A stretch of 64,000 nt of DNA from Burkholderia ambifaria AMMD (GTDB lineage Bacteria > Pseudomonadota > Gammaproteobacteria > Burkholderiales > Burkholderiaceae), in contig NC_008391.1 in the NCBI RefSeq assembly GCF_000203915.1, positions 682,001 through 746,000 of the forward strand, given 5' to 3'. The first letter of the stretch is position 1. Every line of letters starts with the position of its first letter. Both the position numbers and the translations under genes were made by a program. The notes beneath the pieces were generated by a model. That model saw nothing but the letters and a program-made list of their open reading frames with translations. It was not told the DNA's origin and made no database searches. Positions 53,971-62,654 of this stretch are shown here, piece after piece.

Positions 53971-55233
53971 TTACTGACGCATGACCTTCACGTCGGCCGG
54001 CGTGACGTTCGCGGGCTGCCCGCCCCACGTCGCGCGCAGGTAGTTCGCGAGCTGCGCGAGTTCGTCGTCGCTCAGCGTATGCGCGAAACCGGGCATCGGC
54101 TGCAGGTTTTCGAAGCCGGCGAACTTCTGCTCTTCGATGCCGTCGAGCATCGCGACCAGCAGGTTGCGCGAGTCGCCCTGGCGCAGCGTCGAATTGCCGC
54201 TCATCGGCACCGCCACGTGCGGCTTGCCTTCGCCGTTCAAGCCGTGACAACCCGCGCACACCGCGAGATACACCGAGCGGCCGGCCGCGAGCTGCGCGGC
54301 GTCGGCCGACACCGGCTTCATCGGCTGCGGCGCCGGCGGCGTATCGCCGAGCAGGTACACGGACAGCGCGCGCAGGTCGCCCTTCGTCAGGGTCTGCGTG
54401 CTCAGGTGCACGACCGGATACATTTCGCCGAACGCCGAGCCTTGCGGCGCGATGCCGACGCCGAAGAACGTCTGCAGGTCGGCGCCCGTCCAGCCGCGCG
54501 CGGCGAGGCCGGCCGGCGTGATGTCCGGCGCGGCCACCCGGCCGAGCGCGGCGCCCGTGAACGGCTTCGCGTCGTCGAGCTGACCGGTGAACGCGCGCGG
54601 CGTGTGGCATTCCGCGCAGTGGCCGAGCGCGCCCGCCAGATAGCGGCCACGCTGCCAGTCGGCGGACCGGCCGCTCGACGCGTCGGGCAGGCTGTCCTTC
54701 AGGAACACCATGTCCCAGAACACCATGCCGAAGCGCAGGTTGTACGGGAACTTGAGTGCGTGCGCGCGGTTTTCCTGCGCGACCGGCCTGACCGTCTTCA
54801 GGTACGCGTACATCGCGTCGCTGTCGGCACGCGTGAGCTGCCGGTATGACGTGTACGGCATCGACGGATACAGCCGCTTGCCCGGCGCCTTGCCGTCGTG
54901 CAGCGCGGCGTAGAAGTCGTCCGCGCTCCAGCTGCCGATCCCGTGATCCTTGTCGGGCGTGATGTTCGACCCGTAGAACGTGCCGAACGGCGATTCGAGC
55001 GGTGCGCCGCCAGCGAACGGCGCGCCGTCCTTCGCGGTGTGGCACGCCGCGCAGTCGGCGGCCTTGACGAGATAGCGGCCGCGCGCAACCTGGTCAGCGC
55101 CGGGCGCGCCGGAGGCCGCGGTCGAGACCGGCGCGTCATGGCCGCCGCAGGCGGCAAGCAGCAGCGCGCAGACGGCCGCGAGTGCGGGCAGGCGTGCGGC
55201 CCGCACGGCACGATGAGCGAATGTGCGTTTCAT
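53971..55233 (-). CDS. Triheme cytochrome c lipoprotein, second aldehyde oxidoreductase operon
   Basis: This 420-residue cytochrome has a lipobox (LLLAACGG), so it is probably lipid-anchored on the periplasmic side. Heme motifs are CAACH, CAECH and CAGCH. It accepts electrons from the adjacent molybdenum enzyme and passes them to the respiratory chain. Its start overlaps the stop of the 2Fe-2S gene by four bases. It has the same layout as the cytochrome at 17222 but a lipid anchor instead of a plain signal peptide. Confidence 0.93.
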   Translation of the reverse strand: MKRTFAHRAVRAARLPALAAVCALLLAACGGHDAPVSTAASGAPGADQVARGRYLVKAADCAACHTAKDGAPFAGGAPLESPFGTFYGSNITPDKDHGIGSWSADDFYAALHDGKAPGKRLYPSMPYTSYRQLTRADSDAMYAYLKTVRPVAQENRAHALKFPYNLRFGMVFWDMVFLKDSLPDASSGRSADWQRGRYLAGALGHCAECHTPRAFTGQLDDAKPFTGAALGRVAAPDITPAGLAARGWTGADLQTFFGVGIAPQGSAFGEMYPVVHLSTQTLTKGDLRALSVYLLGDTPPAPQPMKPVSADAAQLAAGRSVYLAVCAGCHGLNGEGKPHVAVPMSGNSTLRQGDSRNLLVAMLDGIEEQKFAGFENLQPMPGFAHTLSDDELAQLANYLRATWGGQPANVTPADVKVMRQ

Positions 55234-55925
55234 GCGGCGTCCTTCACGAGTCCCGGCGTCGTCAGGATCACATCCTTCACGGCTTCGTAGTAGCGCACGT
55301 AACCGGTGCAGCGGCAGAGGTGCGCGTTCAGCGCGTCGGTGATCGTGCGCTCGACGTCGGCCTTCGCGATCGGCTCGCGCTTCAGGCGCTCGATCAGCAC
55401 CGTCGCCGCATTGACGAAGCCCGGCGTGCAGTAGCCGCACTGGAAGCTGAAATGCTCGAGGAACTTCTGCTGGATCGGCGACAGCTCGACCACCTCACCC
55501 GCGTCGTTGCGCTTCGCGTGGCCCTCGATCGTGCGGATCGAACGGCCGTGGAAAAAGTGCGCGCCGGTGATGCAGGTGCGCATCTCCTCGCTCGTGCCGT
55601 CCGGCTGGTCGACGATCACGACGCACGCGTGGCAGACGCCCTGCCCGCAGCCGAGCCGCGAACCGGTGAGGCCTGCGTACTCGTGCAGGAACTCGATCAT
55701 CATCAGCCCTTCCGGCACCTGCATCGGGCCGACGGACTTGCCGTTGATGTTCACCGACAGCGGCTTCTGCTGGAACCGGACGAGCGGACGCTCGACGGCG
55801 GCCGGCGCGGCAGCGGGCGCAGCCGATGCGGATGCCGGGGCGGCCGAGGCCGCGTTCGGCGCGGATGCAGCGGTCGCAGCCGCGCTGGCGCTCGCGGCCG
55901 AAGCCGCGGTTTGGGCGGTCGTCAT
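55230..55925 (-). CDS. Molybdenum hydroxylase 2Fe-2S subunit with Ala-rich leader
   Basis: This 231-residue subunit has an unusual N-terminal Ala/Ser/Pro-rich extension of about 45 residues before the ferredoxin domain (RLGCGQGVCHACVVI). The second cluster site is QCGYCTPGF and HLCRCTGYV. It works with the large subunit upstream and the cytochrome downstream; both junctions are four-base ATGA overlaps. The extension is longer than in the paralogue at 14530 (151 residues) and may be a flexible linker. Confidence 0.92.
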   Translation of the reverse strand: MTTAQTAASAASASAAATAASAPNAASAAPASASAAPAAAPAAVERPLVRFQQKPLSVNINGKSVGPMQVPEGLMMIEFLHEYAGLTGSRLGCGQGVCHACVVIVDQPDGTSEEMRTCITGAHFFHGRSIRTIEGHAKRNDAGEVVELSPIQQKFLEHFSFQCGYCTPGFVNAATVLIERLKREPIAKADVERTITDALNAHLCRCTGYVRYYEAVKDVILTTPGLVKDAA

Positions 55926-58798
55926 GCGAGCACCTCCTGAATCTTTTGCGGGGTCACCGGCAAATCGGTGAAACGATGGCCGATCGCGTGCGCGATGCCG
56001 TTCACGATCGCGCCGACGACGGGGATCATCACGACTTCGGCGACGCCCTTCGGCGGATCGGTCTCGGACAGCGGCGGCAGGATGTCGCCCGTCTGCGACC
56101 ACACGGCGACGTCGGTCGCGCGCGGCAGCTGATAACGGTTGAAATTCCACGTGCCGTTGCCGGGGCCGTCCTCGTAAAGCGGCAGCGCCTCGTGCAGCGC
56201 ATGGCCGATGCCCATCGCGAGGCCGCCCTGCAACTGGCCCGACACGAGCTGCGGCGAGATCTGGTTGCCGCACTCCATGATCGAGTGATGCGTGAGCAGC
56301 TCGACCTTGCCGGTCGCTTCATGCACGGCCAGCTCGACGAGCGTGCCGACCGCCGTGTAGTACGTGACCGCCGCGTTGTTGCGGCTCGTCGGCGGAATGA
56401 ACACGCGCTTGCGGTCCAGCACGCGGTAGCCGTTCGCGGTCGGCGCCAGCGTGCCGCGCATCGTGGTCGCGCCGGCCGGCGCGGCGGTGCCCGGCAGCGG
56501 GCCGGCGTCGCCCGTTTTCGGCGCGCCGACGCGCAACGACAATCCGTCGACCGGCAGACGATCGACCACGCCGCCCACTTCGAACTCGGCGTCGGTCCAT
56601 TGCCAGCGGTTGAACACGTGCACGACGGCGCCGGTCGGCAGGCCGAGCGCATGCGCCTGCTTCGCGAGCTGCTCGAACGTCAGCGGCTCGAGGCCGTCGG
56701 CGGTCAGCTTGCCGTCGACCCAGCGCGCGTCCTCGATGCGGATCGCGTACGGCGCGGCCTGGCCGCCGCCGAGGCCACGCGTCCAGATCGACATCGCGGC
56801 CGGCCACAGCCCGTAGCGGAATACCGCGCGCGCGGCTTCGCGCGTGCTGTGCGTGAAGTAGTACGCGGAGTTCGTCGCGCTCGACGGCGACGCGTAGCTC
56901 GGCGACCAGCGCGGATTCGCGCTCAGGCGATCCTGGTCGGCCTGCGACATCAGATACGGATCGCCGCTGGTCTCGACCGGCAGGTCCGGCCATTCGGTCA
57001 ACGCGACGCGCACGTCGGTCGCCGGGCGGCCGAGCCACTTCGCGACCGCGACGGCCTGCGACGTCGACATCCCGGTGCCGATCTCGGCGGCCGTGTGATG
57101 CAGCGATACCTTGCCGTTCTCGTCGAATTCGACCTTCGCGAACGAGGCCTCGGCGCCCGTGCCGAAATCCTTCTGCACGCACGCGAAGCCGACGCCATAG
57201 CGCTTGCCGGGGTTCGCGGCCTCGAATTCGGCCTTGCGCGTCGCACGACGCGTCCACAGCGGATGCTGCTTCGCGCGTTCCAGCACTTCCTCCACGCGCA
57301 GCGCGCCGGCGGGAATCGCACCCTGCGTGTTCTTCATCCCCGAACGCAATGCGTTGCGCAGGCGGAAATCGATCGGGTCGAGGTTCAGTTGCGCGGCGAT
57401 TTCGTCGACGGCCATCTCGGTCGCGGCCATGCTCTGCAGCGTGCCGTAGCCGCGGGCCGAGCCGGCGTCGATCGCGCGCGACGCGATCGCGACCGCCGCA
57501 AGGTCGCTCTTCGGGAAGTAGTAGATCGATTGCGCGGCCGTCGCGCCGACCATCGCGACCGACGGCGAGAAGTTCGAGCGCCCGCCGCCGTTCGCCTCGA
57601 AGTCGCCCTTGAACGACTGCAGGAGGCCCGTGTTGCGATCGACCGCGATCCGGTAATGCATCTTGAACGCGTGACGCTTCAGCGACGTCTGGAACTGCTC
57701 GTAGCGGTCGTTCGCGAACCGCACCGGTCGGCCGTCCGCGTACAGCGCGCAGACGAGGCCGTAGAACGGCACGTTGCAGTGATCCTTCGAGCCGTAGCCG
57801 ACCGTGTAGCACGGATGCACGAACAACTTCTTCACCGGGATGCGGCATTTCGCGACCATCGCGGCCGCGTTCTCCGCCACTTCGAGCGGCGACTGGGTCG
57901 GCACGACGAGGTGCATCGACTGCGTCGCGGCGTCGTACCAGCAGTTCGCGTTGTCGGGTTCGAGCGCGGCGGTATCGACCGACTGCGTGTTGTACTCGCG
58001 CTCGAACACGAGCCAGTCGGCCGACGGACGATCGAGTTCGGCGGCGATCTGGCCGGCCAGGAACATCCCCTGCTCGTCGAGCTTGCCGTGTTCCTTGCCG
58101 TCCGGCCAGACCGGCAGATGCTTGCGCATCATGCTCGGGAAGATCGGCGCGTCCTTCAGGCTCGAGTAGACATCGTCGTCGTAGGCCGTCTTGCCGCCCA
58201 CCCGCACGTAGCGGAACGTGCCCCACGGATCGCGCTCGAGCGGGCCCGTGACCGCACCGTAGCGGATCACGTCTTCGCGGAACTTGAGCGCGTTCTTCGC
58301 GAAGCGAAAGCGCGCGAAGTCGTGGTAGATGAGAATCGCGACCGCATGGCCGAGATACGCGGGCGTCTTGCCGGCGGGCAACAGCATGTCGTCGCCGTAG
58401 AACGTCGGGAACGCGACGCCGTCGCGCGCGAGATCGTCGGCCGTGACGACGCGGTCCGGCTTCAGTTCGTCGCCGAGCAGCGACAGGTCGAAGCCTTCGT
58501 AGACGCGGTCGGCCTGCGTGACGCGCAGGATCAGCGCGTGCGACTGCTGCTGCGGCCAATGCGGCATGTCGGCCGCGCGCACGTCGCGGGCGAACACTTT
58601 CGAGCCCGTGACCTTCGCGATGCCGTCGATGCGGAATTGGGGGATGCCGGTGACGCTATCCCATTTGACCGGGGTGAGGAGTTTTTCTTCGAAGAGCGCC
58701 GCGAACGCGCGGCTGCCAATGGGCGCGACGTAGACCGCGACGCCCGCCAGCACGCTGGCTTTCAGAAAACCCCGCCGTGACAGGCCGTGGTTGTGCAT
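55922..58798 (-). CDS. Periplasmic molybdopterin aldehyde oxidoreductase large subunit
   Basis: This 958-residue xanthine oxidase-family subunit opens with a Tat signal (LSRRGFLKASVLAGVAVYV). It starts at 58798, which follows GGAGG. The first part carries the a/b hammerhead domain (VTGSKVFARDVRAADMPHWP). The molybdopterin domains follow (e.g. VGYGSKDHCN, EIGTGMSTSQAVAVAK). The C-terminal catalytic glutamate is in KGVAEVVM. It is 200 residues longer than the paralogue at 14987, so the two differ in accessory loops. Operon order large-2Fe-2S-cytochrome is the reverse of the first system, where the cytochrome is also last. Confidence 0.93.
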   Translation of the reverse strand: MHNHGLSRRGFLKASVLAGVAVYVAPIGSRAFAALFEEKLLTPVKWDSVTGIPQFRIDGIAKVTGSKVFARDVRAADMPHWPQQQSHALILRVTQADRVYEGFDLSLLGDELKPDRVVTADDLARDGVAFPTFYGDDMLLPAGKTPAYLGHAVAILIYHDFARFRFAKNALKFREDVIRYGAVTGPLERDPWGTFRYVRVGGKTAYDDDVYSSLKDAPIFPSMMRKHLPVWPDGKEHGKLDEQGMFLAGQIAAELDRPSADWLVFEREYNTQSVDTAALEPDNANCWYDAATQSMHLVVPTQSPLEVAENAAAMVAKCRIPVKKLFVHPCYTVGYGSKDHCNVPFYGLVCALYADGRPVRFANDRYEQFQTSLKRHAFKMHYRIAVDRNTGLLQSFKGDFEANGGGRSNFSPSVAMVGATAAQSIYYFPKSDLAAVAIASRAIDAGSARGYGTLQSMAATEMAVDEIAAQLNLDPIDFRLRNALRSGMKNTQGAIPAGALRVEEVLERAKQHPLWTRRATRKAEFEAANPGKRYGVGFACVQKDFGTGAEASFAKVEFDENGKVSLHHTAAEIGTGMSTSQAVAVAKWLGRPATDVRVALTEWPDLPVETSGDPYLMSQADQDRLSANPRWSPSYASPSSATNSAYYFTHSTREAARAVFRYGLWPAAMSIWTRGLGGGQAAPYAIRIEDARWVDGKLTADGLEPLTFEQLAKQAHALGLPTGAVVHVFNRWQWTDAEFEVGGVVDRLPVDGLSLRVGAPKTGDAGPLPGTAAPAGATTMRGTLAPTANGYRVLDRKRVFIPPTSRNNAAVTYYTAVGTLVELAVHEATGKVELLTHHSIMECGNQISPQLVSGQLQGGLAMGIGHALHEALPLYEDGPGNGTWNFNRYQLPRATDVAVWSQTGDILPPLSETDPPKGVAEVVMIPVVGAIVNGIAHAIGHRFTDLPVTPQKIQEVLA

Positions 58799-59190
58799 GT
58801 GGGGGAACCTCCTGATGCGGCTCGTACGGCGATCGGGTGTCGCGGCGTTCGGAGCGGCGCGCATTCTGGCATTGTTTTCGATATATCGCCTATAGTATTT
58901 CTCGCATGAATTACTTATTGAATTTCTTATAACGAGATTCGGGCGGGCTGCGGCGCGCGGTCGCGGCGGTCGCCGGACATCGTCCCGTCGGCAACGATCC
59001 TGCCCGCGCGCCGCCGAATTCGCAACGCGCCCGCAAGCGTGGTTTACGACTACCCGCCGACGCCCGCCGCACGGCACGCGCGGCCGGTGTTTCATGGTAA
59101 TGTCGTGCGCATCCGGCTCGCCGGCCACCCCGTCACGTGCGGTGCGGGTCGCCCGGCGATGAGTCGCATCGTGTCGAGGTCAAAAGAGCC
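58799..59190. other. Divergent promoter region
   Basis: About 390 bases between the molybdenum enzyme operon (minus) and the diguanylate cyclase (plus). It is AT-rich for this genome near 58870-58930, with a CGATATATCG palindrome at 58879-58888. No small gene was seen. Confidence 0.5.
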
Positions 59191-60741
59191 ATGGCAGTCA
59201 AGGCGCGCCTCCTGAACGCCGTTCTCGCCACTCCCCCCAGCGGCAATCACCGCGTGACGGCCGCACTGCGTCCGTCGATGCTCGGCACGCTGTTCGAGGA
59301 CGTTCGCCCGATGGCGCTGTCCGGCGTCGCCAGCGCGTTCGTCGCGGCGATCGCGCTGATCCGTCTGCAGCAACTCTGGTGTTTCGTGTGGCTCGTCGTC
59401 GACGTCGGCCTGCTCGCCGCGCGGCTCGCGATCGCACGCGCGTATGCGGTACGCCGTGCCGCCGGCGACGATCGCGCCGAATACTTCGCGCGGCACTATG
59501 CGCCCGTGTCGCTCGCCGCATGCTTGTTGCTCGGTCTCGGCGTGATGGGCTGCGTGGATGCGTCCGATGCCGAGCTCGGCACGCTGTCGGTGATGGTCGC
59601 CGGCGGCGTGTTCGGCGGGATCGCGTCGCGCAATTCGGCGCTGCCGCGGCTCGCGATGACGCAGGTCACGCTCGGCGTGCTGCCGATCGGCGTCGGCGCG
59701 CTGCTGGCCCGCCGGCCCGACGCGTGGCTGCTGGTGCCGCCGCTCGTGATCTATCTCGCGGCGATGCGCACGGTCGTGCAGCGCCATTACCGCGTGCTGG
59801 TCGCGTTGATCGCCGCGCGCCAGCGCAACGCCGAGCTCGTCGCGCGCTTCGATGCCGCACTCACCTACATGCCGCACGGCCTCTGCATGATCGACGGCGA
59901 GAGCCGCGTGATCGTCGCGAACCGGCGCACCGCGCAGCTGTTCGGCTCGCCGCGCGAGATCATGCTGGACACCCCGCTGCCCGACGTGATCGCGGCGCTC
60001 GGCGCGAACGCGGTGACCGATTCCGGCGATGCGGGCCTCGCCGCGCAATGCTCGGTATGGTTGAACCGCGACGAACCCGTGCCGCTCGACATCGCGCTCG
60101 CCGACGGTCGCCAGCTCGAACTGACGCGCCATCGCGTCCCGGACGGCAACGCGGTGGTCATCGTCGAGGACGTCACCACGCGCCGGCGCGCCGAGCAGCA
60201 CATTCGGCACCTCGCGCGGCACGACGCGCTGACCGGCTTGCCCAACCGCCACGAACTGCACGCGGAGCTCAGGCGCAGGCTCGCGCACCGGCCGCGCATG
60301 CCGAGCCCCGCGCTCGCCGTCATGTATCTCGACCTCGACGGCTTCAAGGCGATCAACGACCGGTTCGGCCACCAGGCTGGCGACGAGGTGCTCACGCAAG
60401 TTGCCGAGCGGCTCGGCAAGACGCTGCCGCCCGGCGAGCTGGCGGCTCGCATCGGCGGCGACGAGTTCGTCGTCGCGATCGACGACACGACGATGCAGGC
60501 GTGCTCGATCCTCGCCGCGCGCATCATCCGGCAGATTTCGGCTCCGTACACGCTGTCGATCGGCGCGACCGTCAGCCTCGGGATCAGCATCGGCATCGCG
60601 CTCGACGACGGACACGGCTCGCCCGACGAACTGATCCGGCAGGCCGACAGCGCGCTATACGACGCGAAGTCGGGCGGCAAGGGGATCTACCGCTTCTATT
60701 CGGCGGGAAGCCGCCGCGTGGCGCCCGCGACCGCGAACTGA
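59191..60741 (+). CDS. Membrane diguanylate cyclase (PAS-GGDEF)
   Basis: This 516-residue protein makes cyclic di-GMP from GTP. The N-terminal third has several membrane segments (for example LWCFVWLVVDVGLLAARLAI and LVPPLVIYLAAM). The middle is a PAS-like sensor (FDAALTYMPHGLCMIDGESR). The C-terminal catalytic domain has the intact active site RIGGDEFVVAI (GGDEF). The RxxD product-inhibition site expected five residues upstream is absent (GELAARI instead), so it may lack feedback inhibition. The start at 59191 is preceded by AAGAG. Confidence 0.94.
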   Translation: MAVKARLLNAVLATPPSGNHRVTAALRPSMLGTLFEDVRPMALSGVASAFVAAIALIRLQQLWCFVWLVVDVGLLAARLAIARAYAVRRAAGDDRAEYFARHYAPVSLAACLLLGLGVMGCVDASDAELGTLSVMVAGGVFGGIASRNSALPRLAMTQVTLGVLPIGVGALLARRPDAWLLVPPLVIYLAAMRTVVQRHYRVLVALIAARQRNAELVARFDAALTYMPHGLCMIDGESRVIVANRRTAQLFGSPREIMLDTPLPDVIAALGANAVTDSGDAGLAAQCSVWLNRDEPVPLDIALADGRQLELTRHRVPDGNAVVIVEDVTTRRRAEQHIRHLARHDALTGLPNRHELHAELRRRLAHRPRMPSPALAVMYLDLDGFKAINDRFGHQAGDEVLTQVAERLGKTLPPGELAARIGGDEFVVAIDDTTMQACSILAARIIRQISAPYTLSIGATVSLGISIGIALDDGHGSPDELIRQADSALYDAKSGGKGIYRFYSAGSRRVAPATAN

Positions 60742-61004
60742 GCAAGCGCGCCGCGGGTCTCCGCATCTCCGTTCATTCCAGCGATTCATTTCCGAAACGG
60801 GTTGCATGGGCCGACCCATGTGCGCATGTGTTTCGCCACGCGCGGCCATGTCACGTGACGTGTTCCGTAACATCGGCCCGCCCCGCGCGCCCCGTTTGCC
60901 GCAGAAGCCCGCACGATCGCGGCGGTGCGCTGTGGGGCGCGGCATTTCGTCGCTGGCACTCTTATTGCTCCTTGACAGGGAAACACGACGTCGGGGAGCC
61001 CAAC
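60742..61004. other. Intergenic region before the RMF-like gene
   Basis: About 263 bases. Frames in this stretch continue from neighbouring shadows and lack support. A TTGACAGGG near 60974 could be a -35 element for the next gene. Confidence 0.35.
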
Positions 61005-61280
61005 ATGAATACCGTCGAAGTCATCAGCCGCGCGGAAACGATCGATCAACTGGATGTGATCGACGGCGCCGCGCTGATCCGGCGGCTCGTCTCCGAGCAC
61101 CGGCCGCCCGCCGTCCGTGAGGCCGCGTGCGTCGACAGCCCGCCGCTGACGCTATACGGCGCATTTCGCCAGGGCATCACCGATCACGCGGCGCGGCGTG
61201 CGAATCCGTATCGCGCCGGCAGCCGTTTCTGGGCGCTGTGGGAAGAAGGCCGTATCGAAGCTGAAACGTCGGGTCGCTGA
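61005..61280 (+). CDS. Small RMF-like protein
   Basis: This 91-residue protein (MNTVEVISRAETIDQLDVID) has a C-terminal third, residues about 51-91, that matches the pattern of ribosome modulation factor: YGAFRQGITDHAARRANPYR followed by AGSRFWALWEEGRIEAE, as in G-x2-GI...NPY...W..GW. RMF dimerises ribosomes in stationary phase. The N-terminal half is an acidic extension not found in E. coli RMF. The start follows GGGGAG. Function by analogy is an inference. Confidence 0.7.
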   Translation: MNTVEVISRAETIDQLDVIDGAALIRRLVSEHRPPAVREAACVDSPPLTLYGAFRQGITDHAARRANPYRAGSRFWALWEEGRIEAETSGR

Positions 61281-61348
61281 CGCGATCCCGCGCGCCGGCC
61301 CTGTCGCGGCAAGGGCTGACGCGCAACCCCGCGTGCGCGGGCGGCCAA

Positions 61349-61372
61349 CTGATACGCCGGCATGCGTATCAG
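61349..61372. repeat. Inverted repeat CTGATACGC-N6-GCGTATCAG
   Basis: Nine-base perfect arms around CGGCAT, in the 214-base gap between the RMF-like gene and the hydrolase. It can be an RNA hairpin or an operator for the hydrolase, 122 bases upstream of its start. Confidence 0.55.
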
Positions 61373-61494
61373 CGCTGCAACATCGCGGGCGGCCGCTCCG
61401 GCGGCGCATGTCGCGCCTTCGCGCATGGGCCGGTTGACGGTGTGAGGCATCGCCTGCCCCGCGTCGCGCCGCGCAACGGCCGTTTCCCGATAAG

Positions 61495-62568
61495 ATGGCA
61501 GACTCCCGTTCTTCGAACGATGTCGCCATGACCGCCTCCTCCTCTTCGTCACACCGAAATCCCATCCACTGCGAAATCGATCTCGATGCGCAAGGCAAGC
61601 ATGCGGGCTACCTGCGCCTGCCGCATTCCGTGCATCGCTCCGCGTACGGCTGGCTACCGATCCCGATCGCGTCGATCCGCAACGGCGACGGCCCGGTCGC
61701 GCTCGTGATGGCCGGCAATCACGGCGACGAATACGAAGGCCAGATCATCGTGTCGCAGCTGATCCGCGAGATCGACCCGGAGATGGTCAGCGGGCAGCTG
61801 ATCCTGCTGCCGATGGCGAACTTCCCCGCGGCCGACGCGGGCCAGCGCGTGTCGCCGCTCGACGAGGGCAACCTGAACCGCAGCTTCCCCGGCGACCCGA
61901 CCGGCACGCCGACGCAGATGATCGCCCACTACATCGAGCATGCGCTGCTGTCGCGCGCGCAGTATCTGGTCGACCTGCATTCGGGCGGCAGCTCGTTGCT
62001 GTACCAGGGCGGCAACATGCTCGCGATCGACCCGCTCGACGACGACGAGGCAGAGAAGCTCAACGGGCTGCTCGTCGCGTTCGGGTTGCCGAACGCGCTG
62101 CTGCACGCGCCGAACCCGGTGCATTCGGCCTCGGCCGCGCGCCGGCAGGGCGCGATCTCGATCGTCACCGAACTCGGCGGCGCAGGCATGGCCGATCCGT
62201 CGCTGATTCGGCTCGGCCGCCACGGGCTGCTGCACTACCTCGGCCATATCGGCTTGCTGCACGGCGCGCTCGTGCCCGACGCGCCGCCGACCGTCACGCG
62301 CTTTCTGCGCGTCGACGGCGATCGCCACTTCGTCTATGCGTACGAACGCGGGCTGTATGAACCGCTCGTCGAACTCGGCGACCAGGTGAAGGCCGGACAG
62401 CCGGCCGCGTGGGTGCACTTCCCCGATACGCCGCTGCGCGAACCGGTGCTGTATCGCTTCAAGGGCGACGGCGAAGTGGTGTGCAAGCGCGTGCCGGCGC
62501 AGGTGCAGCGTGGCGATTGCCTGTTTCAGCTGGCGGAGGCGTCGACGCCTCCGCGTGTCATCGCGTGA
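61495..62568 (+). CDS. Succinylglutamate desuccinylase/aspartoacylase-family hydrolase
   Basis: This 357-residue zinc hydrolase resembles the AstE/ASPA and DoeB group that removes acyl groups from amino acids or diaminobutyrate. Zinc-site motifs are GNHGDEYEG (His-x2-Glu) and DLHSGGSSL (His). NLNRSFPGDP and TELGG carry further conserved residues. Members can hydrolyse N-acetyl-diaminobutyrate in ectoine breakdown, but neighbours here do not support that specifically. A second in-frame start at 61528 (MTASSSSSHRN) is equally likely, since neither has a clear ribosome site. Confidence 0.9.
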   Translation: MADSRSSNDVAMTASSSSSHRNPIHCEIDLDAQGKHAGYLRLPHSVHRSAYGWLPIPIASIRNGDGPVALVMAGNHGDEYEGQIIVSQLIREIDPEMVSGQLILLPMANFPAADAGQRVSPLDEGNLNRSFPGDPTGTPTQMIAHYIEHALLSRAQYLVDLHSGGSSLLYQGGNMLAIDPLDDDEAEKLNGLLVAFGLPNALLHAPNPVHSASAARRQGAISIVTELGGAGMADPSLIRLGRHGLLHYLGHIGLLHGALVPDAPPTVTRFLRVDGDRHFVYAYERGLYEPLVELGDQVKAGQPAAWVHFPDTPLREPVLYRFKGDGEVVCKRVPAQVQRGDCLFQLAEASTPPRVIA

Positions 62569-62654
62569 TCGCGACTGGCGCAACCGGCCCCCGCGAAGGA
62601 TAGCTACAACGCGTCACGGCCGTCGTACGCCGGCGCCAGTGCATATGCGGACCG

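Noticed and set aside
55826..58780. A 984-codon plus-strand frame opposite the second molybdenum enzyme
   Set aside because: No motifs, Arg-rich, and antisense to a clear Tat-exported enzyme.
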